Positions 6,167 to 13,388 of a stretch of 13,388 nt of DNA are shown here, in pieces; positions within the stretch are counted from its first letter, which is position 1; the number at the start of each line of letters is the position of its first letter. The DNA comes from Spirochaetia bacterium (GTDB taxonomy: Bacteria > Spirochaetota > Spirochaetia > Treponematales > Breznakiellaceae): assembly GCA_025997755.1 (NCBI GenBank), contig BNVA01000020.1, forward strand, positions 5,001 to 18,388. The letters run 5' to 3'. The notes beneath the pieces were generated by a model that did no database searches, was not told the DNA's origin, and saw nothing but the letters and a program-made list of their open reading frames with translations. The translations under genes and the position numbers were made by a program.

Positions 6167-7729
6167 TTAAAATCCCATATAATGCACAAAGTTTTCTTCA
6201 AACATCGGGTCGTCGGCCAGTTCAACTTTTTCAATCTTTTTAACAAGCGCTTCCATTTTTTTGCGCAAGCCCGCATTGAGCAAGAGTGCCGTTCCGCCGG
6301 ATAACGATGTATTACCGGCGAATTCAACTTTACCGGCAAAAGAATCGGGGAGAAGCCCAAGATTGATTAGACTGTTTTCGTTAAGATGATAACCGAAAGA
6401 GCCTGCTATTATCACAGAGTCCACTTCCTCCGAGCTTACGTTAAGAGTGTCCAGCAGCATCTCTATGCCGCACCTAACCGCTCCCTTTGCAAGCTGGACC
6501 TGGCGGACATCCCGTTGCGAAAGATAAATGTTTTCGGTTATGGGAAACGCGCCGGTACCGTCTTTTTCGTTTATTGGGTAGATTTTAGAAAAACGCCCGC
6601 TTTCCTCGATGATGCCGGTTCTAACCAATTCGGCTGTAATATCCAAAAGCCCACTGCCGCAGATACCCTGCGCCGTGCCGCCGCCAATTACAGAAAAGTG
6701 AATGTTTCCGCCATCATCAATTTTAAATGATTCTACGGCTCCGTTCATTGCCCGCATACCGCAGGATATGTTCATACCCTCAAAACAGGGTCCGGCTGCG
6801 GTTGAGGAGGCGGCTAAAACGCCGTTACGCGAAACCACGATTTCGCCGTTAGTGCCTATGTCGATAAACACGGTAACGCCTTTTCTTTCGGCAAGTCCTG
6901 CGGCAAGTATACCCGATGTTATGTCTGCGCCTACATAGCCTGAAATAATCGGCGGCAGGTAGACTAGAGCTTCGTGAGCAAGTCCCAGATCGGGGGCTTC
7001 CACATGAGAGCCGCCCCAAATTTTCGGAGTATAAGGAGCTTGCCCCAACGGTGACGGATCGACGCCCACGGCAATATGCAGCATTACCGTATTGCCGCTG
7101 TAAACAACTTCATAAATTTTAAGACGATTGATTTCCGTAGATTCCGCTGTCGTGTCTGCCGCCGCCGCGTCCGTAATTTTTGCTATCATACCGGTAATGG
7201 TTTCTACAAGGCATGAGCGCATTGTATGTAAGCCATCTGCGGTTGATGCAAATTGTATACGCGATACCACATCTTGCGCATAACGGACTTGCGGATTTAG
7301 CGCGGATTCAGAGGCAAGCGTTTTTCCGGTGTTAAGGTCTACAAGGGTAGAAACAAGAGTTGTTGTCCCAATGTCGATAACAATTCCGTAACACGGCGGT
7401 TCTTTTTTTATGAATGGATCAAGGTCATAACTAAAATTCTTTCCCTGCGATAATATACGCATAGAACGGTTTTCATTTTGGTAATCACGGATAAGAACAT
7501 AGGTGTCATCTTCAACTTTAATTTGACAGGCTTGAACTTCCGTAAATTCTGAAGCGCTATTTTTTGCTATTTTGACTGTACATTTTCCGCAGGTTCCGTT
7601 TCCGCCGCAAGGCGACTCAATTTCAATACCGGCAGAACGCGCCGCTTCAAGCAACGCGGTTCCGTCAGGTACAGTAACCGTAGCGCCTAAATTTTCTATT
7701 TCACCGATGTTGAAAGTTATTAACGGCAT
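6167..7729 (-). CDS. RACo-type ferredoxin/ASKHA protein (reductive activator of corrinoid proteins)
   Basis: This 520-aa protein matches the RACo/DUF4445 family, which uses ATP to reactivate corrinoid methyltransferase proteins by reducing Co(II) to Co(I). Residues 1-75 form a 2Fe-2S ferredoxin domain with C41, C47, C50 and C68 (CGGNGTCGKC, then ACQ). A linker follows to about 113. The ASKHA ATPase fold shows phosphate 1 IDIGTTT (118-124), phosphate 2 IDIGTNGE (289-296) and the adenosine motif AGSFG (442-446), plus the family block AGPCFEGMNISCGMRA. I chose the ATG at 7729 because it has GGAGG four bases upstream and gives the usual short N terminus. An in-frame ATG at 7744 would add five residues, but it lies in a hairpin stem and has no ribosome site. 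It follows dctM and precedes dus. No corrinoid protein or methyltransferase gene is in the window, so the target is unknown. Confidence 0.88.
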   Translation of the reverse strand: MPLITFNIGEIENLGATVTVPDGTALLEAARSAGIEIESPCGGNGTCGKCTVKIAKNSASEFTEVQACQIKVEDDTYVLIRDYQNENRSMRILSQGKNFSYDLDPFIKKEPPCYGIVIDIGTTTLVSTLVDLNTGKTLASESALNPQVRYAQDVVSRIQFASTADGLHTMRSCLVETITGMIAKITDAAAADTTAESTEINRLKIYEVVYSGNTVMLHIAVGVDPSPLGQAPYTPKIWGGSHVEAPDLGLAHEALVYLPPIISGYVGADITSGILAAGLAERKGVTVFIDIGTNGEIVVSRNGVLAASSTAAGPCFEGMNISCGMRAMNGAVESFKIDDGGNIHFSVIGGGTAQGICGSGLLDITAELVRTGIIEESGRFSKIYPINEKDGTGAFPITENIYLSQRDVRQVQLAKGAVRCGIEMLLDTLNVSSEEVDSVIIAGSFGYHLNENSLINLGLLPDSFAGKVEFAGNTSLSGGTALLLNAGLRKKMEALVKKIEKVELADDPMFEENFVHYMGF

Positions 7730-7740
7730 CCATCCTCCGA

Positions 7741-7770
7741 TCATCTAAACACACACAAGTGGTTAGATGA
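7741..7770. repeat. 8-bp inverted repeat (hairpin) between dctM and the RACo-like gene
   Basis: The arms tcatctaa (7741-7748) and ttagatga (7763-7770) pair perfectly around a 14-base loop. No T-run follows on the minus strand, so it is not a standard terminator. It may stabilise or cleave the dctM message or tune translation of the next gene, whose ribosome site lies just downstream (7734-7738). Confidence 0.4.
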
Positions 7771-7787
7771 TAAGAACGGTTTAATAG

Positions 7788-9080
7788 TTACATCTTACCG
7801 AAGATAAGGTTCGGAATGAACAAAACTATATCGGGCAGGAACGTTAGTATCGACAACTCCAATAGTACCGCAAATAAAAACGGCAGCGAATGTAACGTGT
7901 ATTCTTCAGGCGGACATTCTATGATACCACAAACAGTGTACAGAGCCGAACCGATTGGGGGTGTCATTACGCCTAATGTTACGATAGTCGCCATCAATAC
8001 GCCGAAGTGCACAGGATCCATACCGACCGATGTTACCATTGGAAGGAATATCGGGGTCAAAAGCAGGAAGTTTACGTTGCTGTCAACGAACATACCGGAA
8101 ATAAAGAGGAAGCCAAGCATAATCAGCGTTAGCGCTTGCGGATTACTTGTGATGCCGAAGATAAGGCTGCTCATAGCGCTGGGCAGTTGAACCCACGTAA
8201 TGGCATAGCTGAAAGGTCCCGACATGGCGATAATCAGCATGATTGCGCCGTTATCCTTTAGGGTAGTTATAAGAGCGCCCTTGAAGTTTTCCCAAGTGAG
8301 TTCCTTGTAGACAAACTTTCCTATGATAATCGCGTAGGCTACCGCAAACGCGCCGGATTCTGACGCGGTAAAAAGCCCAAAGCGTATACCTACGATAAGG
8401 ATAAGCGGAAATAGCAATGCCCATACAGAGTCCGAGAGGTTTTCCATAAGCTCTTTAAAGGTTACAGGCGGTAGATCTTTTTTTGGCGGATCGAATTTTT
8501 GTATGCGCGAGGTGATCGTTGTTGTCGCCATAAGGAATGCCATCATCAAAATACCGGGGATAATACCGGCGGCAAAGAGACGTCCGATAGAAACTTCGCC
8601 TACAAAGCCGAATATGATCAATCCTAAACTTGGCGGTATTGTTGCCGTGATCAGCGCCGTTATGCAGTTTACCGCGCAAATATAGCCTTTTTTATAGCCG
8701 AGCCGCATCATTTCAGGACCCAATATGCGTGTTTCCATTGCCGCATCGGCGGTTGCCGAACCTGAAACGCCGCCCATCAGCGTACTCATAACAACGGAAA
8801 TCTGCGCCGTGCCGCCGTACATCTTGCGGGTTAAAAGGCGGGCAAGACTCAACAAGCGGTTTGTAATGCCGGACACGTTCATCAAGTTACCGGCAAAGAT
8901 AAAGAAAGGCACCGCGAGGAAGGCAAACGACTGGCTCTGCGCAACAATCAACTGGGCAGGTATTCCCAACGGCAGCATAGGGTTTGACAAAAAGTACGCG
9001 ATACCGGCAATGCCTATTACAAAGGCTATGGGCATTCCCAAAACAAGGAAAAGGACAAAACAGATGAGTAAGAATGTCAT
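7788..9080 (-). CDS. dctM: TRAP transporter large membrane subunit (DctM family)
   Basis: The 430-aa, strongly hydrophobic protein forms the translocation channel of a tripartite ATP-independent periplasmic transporter, powered by an ion gradient. It fits DctM in length and has about 11-12 membrane segments. The family block GGVSGSATADAAMETRILGP is present, and the N terminus (LVLGMPIAFVIGIAGIAYFL) is typical. The start ATG overlaps the dctQ stop by four bases (ATGA) and has a strong GGAGG seven bases upstream, so dctQ and dctM are translationally coupled. The substrate cannot be read from this subunit; C4-dicarboxylates are only the founding example. Confidence 0.95.
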   Translation of the reverse strand: MTFLLICFVLFLVLGMPIAFVIGIAGIAYFLSNPMLPLGIPAQLIVAQSQSFAFLAVPFFIFAGNLMNVSGITNRLLSLARLLTRKMYGGTAQISVVMSTLMGGVSGSATADAAMETRILGPEMMRLGYKKGYICAVNCITALITATIPPSLGLIIFGFVGEVSIGRLFAAGIIPGILMMAFLMATTTITSRIQKFDPPKKDLPPVTFKELMENLSDSVWALLFPLILIVGIRFGLFTASESGAFAVAYAIIIGKFVYKELTWENFKGALITTLKDNGAIMLIIAMSGPFSYAITWVQLPSAMSSLIFGITSNPQALTLIMLGFLFISGMFVDSNVNFLLLTPIFLPMVTSVGMDPVHFGVLMATIVTLGVMTPPIGSALYTVCGIIECPPEEYTLHSLPFLFAVLLELSILTFLPDIVLFIPNLIFGKM

Positions 9081-9568
9081 GCTTTTGCCTCCGTATTATT
9101 AAAGTTTTTGATACAATTTTTGATTTTAATTATTGATGAAACAATCATAGATGCCGAAGCAAGACAGATACTCAATGTTACTACAGAAAACGGTATCGGC
9201 ATTGATTGAAATTTGCGAATCCATTCGGAGAATGCAAGGCGCACTCCAAAATAAACGACAAAACAAAGCGCACAAAGTATGATAAGAAATATAAAAATTT
9301 CAATTATCTTCTGAAGTTTTTTCGGTAAATTGCGCGTTAAAAGATCAATCCCTATTAGCTGCCCGTCGCGGTATGCACAATCGGCGCCTAAGAATGAAGA
9401 CCATGCCAACAAAAGCATAGCCAAGTCAATGTTCCAAGACATAGAAACATGGAACATACGCAGAATCGCGGACAGAAAGACAAGGGTTATCAAGAGCATA
9501 AAACCTACGCCGGTAATGAAAAGCTCCGCCCTGCAAAGTCCTTTATAAATTTTTCGTATCGAATTCAT
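9077..9568 (-). CDS. dctQ: TRAP transporter small membrane subunit (DctQ family)
   Basis: The 163-aa protein has four predicted membrane helices: LFITGVGFMLLITLVFLSAI, the WNIDLAMLLLAWSSFLGADCAY region, a helix around IFIFLIILCALCFVVYFGV, and FSVVTLSICLASASMIVSSI. This is the DctQ pattern, including the conserved 'AWSSFLGADCAYRDGQLIGIDLL' type block between helices 2 and 3 (a tryptophan followed by a charged amphipathic turn). It pairs with DctM in the membrane. The ATG has AAGGA six bases upstream. It lies 92 bases after dctP, with a terminator-like hairpin between them. Confidence 0.92.
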   Translation of the reverse strand: MNSIRKIYKGLCRAELFITGVGFMLLITLVFLSAILRMFHVSMSWNIDLAMLLLAWSSFLGADCAYRDGQLIGIDLLTRNLPKKLQKIIEIFIFLIILCALCFVVYFGVRLAFSEWIRKFQSMPIPFSVVTLSICLASASMIVSSIIKIKNCIKNFNNTEAKA

Positions 9569-9614
9569 TGGTAATCCTTTTTTGGATAGGGAGTTTTAGT
9601 GTGGGTATATAACG

Positions 9615-9649
9615 AAAAAAGAGCAGCAAGTAAACTACTCACTGCTCTT
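9615..9649 (-). terminator. Intra-operon terminator/attenuator between dctP and dctQ
   Basis: Minus strand: arms AAGAGCAGTGAGTA and TACTTGCTGCTCTT pair over 14 positions with two wobbles around loop GTT (plus 9619-9649), followed by a T-run (to 9615). Partial termination here would leave more dctP mRNA than dctQM mRNA. That suits a transporter needing excess binding protein. Confidence 0.8.
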
Positions 9650-9660
9650 ATGTGCCACTA

Positions 9661-10656
9661 CTAAAGTCCTAGTTGTTTGAAAAGCTCTTCTTTAAGACCG
9701 TCTGATAATTTAAGGTCATTGTTGGTATATAGAGGAGCTACGGCGTTCTGGAATTCGGTAATATTTACCGGATTGATTTTGCCGCCGTTTTTCGTAAAGT
9801 TATCGTAATAGCCCTGTTCCTCGCCAGCGATAATTGCTGAATATTTTGCGGAGGTTGCGGTTACAGTGTCAATGAAAATTTTCTTTTCTGCCGCAGGCAT
9901 TGCGTCGAGCAGTTTTTTACTCACGACAAAAGCGGACTGGAGCATATAATGCTTGGTAATAGCAAGGTTTTTCGTAACTTCATAGAGGCGGTAGCTGTCG
10001 CCGGTTGAAGCCTGAATTTCCGTGCCGTCCAGGGATTTTGCCTGAACCGCAGAATAAACTTCCGTTGCGGGTATTGATGTCTGCGCATAACCTAAATATT
10101 TGGCGAGCGCGTTACCGATGTTATTGCCGAAGCCGCGTATGCGCAAGCCTCTAAGGTCAGCGACTTTGGTAACCGGTGTGATTGTGTAGAAGTTGCGGAA
10201 GCCGTTAAACATATCGGCTATAAGCACTATACCCTGATCCTCAAGCTGTTTCTGCCATTTCTGGTATAGCGCAGTCTGGGGGAGTTTTGCGAGGACTGTG
10301 TAGTCGGTAAGGACATAAGGCGCCATGAGAATGTTCATATCGGGGATATTGAACTGGCTGGCAAGGCGTCCGGGATCTGACGGAATTACAAGAGGTGTGC
10401 CGTCTACAGCTTGTTTCACAAGATTGTCAGTGTCATTAGATAGAGCGCCGGCGGTAAACACTTTTACATCAAATCTGCCGGTTTTGTTTAATATGTCGGC
10501 AACTTCCTTCATCATGCGGCTCTGTCCGGCGGCATCGCCTTCGGTACCGGCAAACGTAACGTTTATCTTTCCGCCCGCTTGTCCCTTTGCAAAAACGGTT
10601 CCTGAGACTATAAGCAGCCCAAGACACAAAAGAAATGAACATTTTAGAATTTTCAT
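9661..10656 (-). CDS. dctP: TRAP transporter solute-binding protein (DctP family)
   Basis: This 331-aa periplasmic receptor captures the substrate and delivers it to DctQM. Residues 1-24 are a Sec signal peptide (MKILKCSFLLCLGLLIVSGT, then cleavage after VFA). The mature part carries the DctP core: LRGLRIRGFGN, with the arginine that binds the carboxylate of most TRAP ligands, followed by LGYAQTSIPATEVYSAVQAK and SLDGTEIQAS. An acidic ligand is therefore likely, but its identity is open. I chose the ATG at 10656 because GGAGG lies five bases upstream and it begins the signal peptide. An in-frame TTG four codons earlier is part of the ribosome site region. It has a strong promoter of its own, and an attenuator follows it. 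Confidence 0.94.
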   Translation of the reverse strand: MKILKCSFLLCLGLLIVSGTVFAKGQAGGKINVTFAGTEGDAAGQSRMMKEVADILNKTGRFDVKVFTAGALSNDTDNLVKQAVDGTPLVIPSDPGRLASQFNIPDMNILMAPYVLTDYTVLAKLPQTALYQKWQKQLEDQGIVLIADMFNGFRNFYTITPVTKVADLRGLRIRGFGNNIGNALAKYLGYAQTSIPATEVYSAVQAKSLDGTEIQASTGDSYRLYEVTKNLAITKHYMLQSAFVVSKKLLDAMPAAEKKIFIDTVTATSAKYSAIIAGEEQGYYDNFTKNGGKINPVNITEFQNAVAPLYTNNDLKLSDGLKEELFKQLGL

Positions 10657-10707
10657 AAATTCCTCCAAAAAATGATTGTCGCCTCAAAAACGAAACGAAC
10701 CGACACA

Positions 10708-10736
10708 AGTATAAACCCGATCCGTTGAATTGTCAA
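10708..10736 (-). promoter_or_regulatory. Strong promoter of the dctP operon
   Basis: Minus strand: TTGACA (10731-10736), a 17-base spacer and TATACT (10708-10713); the start is expected near 10701, about 45 bases before the dctP ATG. This is the best promoter match in the window. It faces away from the fchA promoter. Confidence 0.75.
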
Positions 10737-10767
10737 AAAAAACAGCAGAAACTACAAGATTTTTTTA

Positions 10768-10796
10768 TTTACTTATAAGAAATTTTGGTGTAGACT
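10768..10796 (+). promoter_or_regulatory. Candidate promoter of fchA-folD
   Basis: Plus strand: TTTACT (10768-10773), a 17-base spacer and TAGACT (10791-10796), preceded by TGGTG. Each hexamer matches 4/6. The TGGTGTAG context is shared with promoter P1. A 5-bp hairpin (10801-10805/10815-10819) lies at the expected 5' end. Confidence 0.4.
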
Positions 10797-10840
10797 TATT
10801 GCGGGTTTTTATACCCTGCTTATTCCTTTCAAAAATTCAA

Positions 10841-10845
10841 GGAGG
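10841..10845 (+). promoter_or_regulatory. Ribosome binding site that fixes the TTG start of fchA
   Basis: GGAGG sits six bases before a TTG codon (10852-10854), and no ATG is available at the N terminus. The protein then begins exactly where family members begin, so the UUG start is well supported. Confidence 0.85.
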
Positions 10846-10851
10846 TAGAAA

Positions 10852-11484
10852 TTGAGTATTTCGACAAAGGCAATACCGGATTTTGTGTCCGTGCTTGCCG
10901 GAAAAGCGCCTGTTCCGGGCGGCGGAGGAGCTTCGGCGCTTGTCGGTGCTGTTGGTACCGCGCTCGGTAATATGGTGGGTTCGCTAACCGTCGGCAAAAA
11001 AAAATATGCCGATGTGGAAGGCGAGATAATTAAACTGCAAAAGCAGTGCGATGCGCTGCAAAAAGAGTTGCTTAGTCTTATTGATAAGGATGCCGAGGAC
11101 TTTGAGCCGCTTTCCAAGGCTTATGGTCTACCGGCAAACACAGACGTGGAAAAAGCCGAAAAAGACAAGATCATGGACAAGTGCATTAAAGATGCCTGTG
11201 CGACACCGTTTGTAATCATGCAAAAATGTGCCGAAGGTATCAAAATTTGCGAACAATTTGCAAAAAAAGGCAGTAAACTGGCTGTTAGCGATGCCGGAGT
11301 CGGTGTGATTTTTTGCAAAGCGGCTTTGGACGGCGCAAGTTTGAATGTATTTATCAACACAAAATCGTCAAAGGATCGTGCGTGGGCGGATAAAATGAAC
11401 AAAGACGCCGACGCGCTGATAAAAGAGTACGGCGCTCTTGCCGACAAGGTTTTTGCCGATGTAAAGGCGCAATTACATTCGTAG
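10852..11484 (+). CDS. fchA: FchA-type methenyl-THF cyclohydrolase / formimino-THF cyclodeaminase
   Basis: The 210-aa cytoplasmic protein matches the cyclodeaminase/cyclohydrolase family (the C-terminal half of mammalian FTCD, and stand-alone FchA). Members convert 5-formimino-THF to 5,10-methenyl-THF, or interconvert methenyl- and 10-formyl-THF. The signature PVPGGGGASALVGAVGTALG lies at residues 21-40. DKDAEDFEPLSKAYGLP (about 78-94), a long helical middle and SDAGVGVIFCKAALDGAS follow in the normal order. Full length for the family. It starts with TTG. folD follows after 35 bases in the same operon, which favours the cyclohydrolase role over histidine degradation; no histidine-utilisation gene is nearby. 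Which reaction dominates cannot be settled from sequence. Confidence 0.88.
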   Translation: MSISTKAIPDFVSVLAGKAPVPGGGGASALVGAVGTALGNMVGSLTVGKKKYADVEGEIIKLQKQCDALQKELLSLIDKDAEDFEPLSKAYGLPANTDVEKAEKDKIMDKCIKDACATPFVIMQKCAEGIKICEQFAKKGSKLAVSDAGVGVIFCKAALDGASLNVFINTKSSKDRAWADKMNKDADALIKEYGALADKVFADVKAQLHS

Positions 11485-11519
11485 GTCTTGTGACTTATAG
11501 ATATTATTAGGAGGAAATT

Positions 11520-12365
11520 ATGTTATTAGATGGAAAAGTTGTGGCGGCTGCTCTGCAGGAGCAAATGAAGAAGGATGTTGAGGCTCTCAAGGGAAAGGGT
11601 GTGAATCCGACATTGGGAATTATCAGGCTTGGTGAAAAACCCGGCGACATTTCGTACGAAAAAGGTGCGACAAAAAATGCCGAGGGTGTCGGGGTTGCTG
11701 TAAAAAACTACATTCTGCCGGAAGATACCACACAGGATAAGCTATTGTCGGTAATCAAAGAAGTAAATGCCGATAAAAATGTTCACGGCGTACTTTTGTT
11801 CCGCCCTCTGCCCAAGCACATTGACGATAATGTGATCCGGGGCGCGTTGTTACCGGCGAAAGATATGGACGGTATCACAGACGGCTCAATGGCGGGTATC
11901 TACTCCGATTCCGGTGCCGGTTTCCCGCCGTGTACGGCTGAATCTGTTATCCGTATTCTCGATCATTACAAGGTTGATGTTGCCGGAAAAGATGTCGTAG
12001 TTATGGGACGCAGTACCGTAATTGGTAAACCTGTTTCGCTGCTTCTTCTAAAAAAGAACGCTACGGTAACAATCTGCCATTCCAAGACAAAAGACGCGGC
12101 AAAGAAAACACAAGCTGCCGATGTGGTCGTAGTGGCTATGGGAAGAGCTTGGAGTGTAGGCAAGGAGAGTTTTAAAGCCGGTCAGTATGTTATTGATGTC
12201 GGCGTCAATGCCAAACCAAATGGCGAAAAAGGTACCTGCGGCGATGTTAAGACCGAAGAAGTCGAACCGATAGTAGCGGGCATTTCACCTGTTCCAGGCG
12301 GCGTAGGCTCGGTAACAAGCGCAAACCTTATATCCCACGTTATTGAAGCGGCAAAGAAAAGCTAA
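11520..12365 (+). CDS. folD: FolD-family methylene-THF dehydrogenase lacking cyclohydrolase residues
   Basis: The 281-aa protein aligns with E. coli FolD without gaps through the first 100 residues. Folate-site and Rossmann motifs are present: SYEKGATKNAEGVG (45-58), RPLPKHID (95-102), KDMDGIT (114-120), PPCTAESVIRIL, MGRSTVIGKPVS (162-173), VIDVGVN and SPVPGGVGSVTSANL. FolD normally oxidises methylene-THF to methenyl-THF and hydrolyses that to 10-formyl-THF. Tyr46 is kept, but the catalytic Lys (E. coli K54) is Ala50 and the active-site Gln (E. coli Q98) is Phe94, while the active-site Asp motif KDxDG remains. Studies of the human enzyme link that Lys and Gln to cyclohydrolase activity, so this protein is probably dehydrogenase-only, with FchA supplying the other step. 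AGGAGG lies five bases before the ATG. Confidence 0.92.
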   Translation: MLLDGKVVAAALQEQMKKDVEALKGKGVNPTLGIIRLGEKPGDISYEKGATKNAEGVGVAVKNYILPEDTTQDKLLSVIKEVNADKNVHGVLLFRPLPKHIDDNVIRGALLPAKDMDGITDGSMAGIYSDSGAGFPPCTAESVIRILDHYKVDVAGKDVVVMGRSTVIGKPVSLLLLKKNATVTICHSKTKDAAKKTQAADVVVVAMGRAWSVGKESFKAGQYVIDVGVNAKPNGEKGTCGDVKTEEVEPIVAGISPVPGGVGSVTSANLISHVIEAAKKS

Positions 12366-12388
12366 TTAGCTATTTCAGGTAAAATCAA

Positions 12389-12419
12389 AACGTCTGTCCG
12401 CATGGGCAGACGTTTTTTT
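12389..12419 (+). terminator. Bidirectional rho-independent terminator of folD and the convergent RelA/SpoT-TPR gene
   Basis: AACGTCTGTCC (12389-12399) pairs with GGGCAGACGTT (12404-12414) over 11 bp, with one wobble and loop GCAT. On the plus strand a run of seven T ends at 12419. On the minus strand TTTTGATTTT follows. The T-run touches the stop codon of the facing gene, so the two genes share one terminator. Confidence 0.88.
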
Positions 12420-13388
12420 ACATTTTAAGTTTTTCCATCAACATTGATTTTAATTTTATTGCGCCTTCAAGCTCATGGTTTAAGGAAAGTGCTGACTCAC
12501 AATCGGACAAGGCCTGCGGGTAGTCTTGAATATGAAAATAAGCCTCGGCACGGCGGTAAAAACAGAAAGTTTGGTAAGTATTCACCGCCAAAGAAGCGGT
12601 AAAATCGTCAATGGCTTTTGAATATTCTTGTAATACAAGGCGTACGACGCCGCGGTAATACGCCGACTTAAAAGCGGTAGGGTCAAGTTCAAAAGATTCG
12701 GTAAAGTCCGCTATGGCATTTTCATAGAGGGATTGGGCAAAATAGGCCATACCACGGTGTTTGCATATCAACGCGGCTATTTGTTTGTCCGGTTTTAGTT
12801 TGATTATACTCGTATAGTAGTTTATAGCTTCATCGTAAAATCCCCTATTGTGAGCATAAAGAGCGTTTAACAAGAGATCGTCTATGGAGCTTGAATCTAC
12901 ATTTTGTATATGTCCCCGCATCTGCACGGCTTTTTTGTCGTTGTTAAATAAGAACATATCGGCGGAGTTTTCGACTCTTTTGAAAAAATCTTCCTGCCGT
13001 TTGTCTAATTGATTGTTTAACTGTTTTTGATATGTACGAATTTCTTGAAAAATGGTATCGGCAAGGGAAAGGCTTGCATTTATAGAAGCGAGTTTCCGCT
13101 TCATCGGCGCGTCAAAGGGGCGAAATTCCGCCTTATAAACAAGCTCATGTTCTACTTCCGCCCATGCGTCTTGCAGTATAGTTCTAATCTGTACTTCGGC
13201 AATATCGTTTGAAAAAGTTTCCCCGTTTGCTTTTTTATGTTTTTCGCCGATTTCTTTTGGCAGTTTTATCAAGATATGGACGGATTCGTACCCGAATTCT
13301 TTAAACGAATAACCTGAGCCTTTTCGTTCCGTTTCTAAAACTTCAAAATATTTCCCTATAATTTTCTCTACCTCGGCTGTATCTTCAA
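12418..13388 (-). CDS. RelA/SpoT-domain (p)ppGpp synthetase with C-terminal TPR repeats, 5' end outside the window
   Basis: The frame is open to the right edge; 322 codons are visible and the N terminus is missing. A TTG at 13272 is not the start, because the frame continues upstream through conserved sequence. The synthetase part shows GYESVHILI (visible residues 32-40, matching the family's GYxSxH) and EVQIRTILQDAWAEVEHEL (64-82), the usual nucleotide-binding block. A helical stretch leads to about four tetratricopeptide repeats (about 171-310), for example GFYDEAINYYTSIIKLKP and EYSKAIDDFTASLAV. TPRs bind partner proteins. The family transfers pyrophosphate from ATP to GTP or GDP to make the alarmone (p)ppGpp. 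No hydrolase domain is visible, though it could lie in the missing part. It converges on folD and shares its terminator. Confidence 0.85.
   Translation of the reverse strand, partial: EDTAEVEKIIGKYFEVLETERKGSGYSFKEFGYESVHILIKLPKEIGEKHKKANGETFSNDIAEVQIRTILQDAWAEVEHELVYKAEFRPFDAPMKRKLASINASLSLADTIFQEIRTYQKQLNNQLDKRQEDFFKRVENSADMFLFNNDKKAVQMRGHIQNVDSSSIDDLLLNALYAHNRGFYDEAINYYTSIIKLKPDKQIAALICKHRGMAYFAQSLYENAIADFTESFELDPTAFKSAYYRGVVRLVLQEYSKAIDDFTASLAVNTYQTFCFYRRAEAYFHIQDYPQALSDCESALSLNHELEGAIKLKSMLMEKLKM

Overview
The window looks like a chromosomal piece of a spirochaete, most likely a gut-type Treponema. The strongest sign is the chemotaxis block: CheA with an enlarged dimerisation region, a CheW fused to a degenerate CheR-like domain, and CheX. 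This combination is known from Treponema. The moderate GC content, strong AGGAGG-type ribosome binding sites and sigma70-like promoters agree. No transposase, integrase, CRISPR array or phage gene was seen.

Layout. (1) Positions 1-651 hold no convincing open reading frame. On the minus strand there is a good promoter (472-501), followed by about 465 bases that fold into a long run of hairpins and continue off the left edge. This is the least explained part of the window and probably encodes a structured non-coding RNA or a very long leader. (2) A tRNA-Val(GAC) gene lies at 652-724. (3) The block from 816 to 10656 is all on the minus strand. In transcription order it reads: TRAP transporter dctP, terminator-like attenuator, dctQ, dctM, a RACo-type ferredoxin/ASKHA corrinoid-protein activase, a tRNA-dihydrouridine synthase, cheA, cheW-cheR-like, cheX. 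Gaps are short, and a possible internal promoter lies ahead of cheA. (4) Back-to-back promoters (10708-10796) separate this block from a plus-strand operon, fchA-folD. (5) A bidirectional terminator (12389-12419) ends folD, facing a minus-strand RelA/SpoT synthetase with C-terminal TPR repeats, cut by the right edge.

How the genes work together. FchA and FolD act on adjacent steps of folate one-carbon metabolism. FolD lacks the Lys and Gln that the bifunctional enzyme uses for cyclohydrolase activity, so FchA may have taken over that step. The RACo-like activase across the divergent promoter suggests corrinoid-dependent methyl transfer elsewhere in the genome, and the TRAP system may import the acid substrate; both are inferences from context. 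The chemotaxis genes form a signalling core (kinase, coupling protein, CheY-P phosphatase), but no cheY or receptor gene lies in the window.
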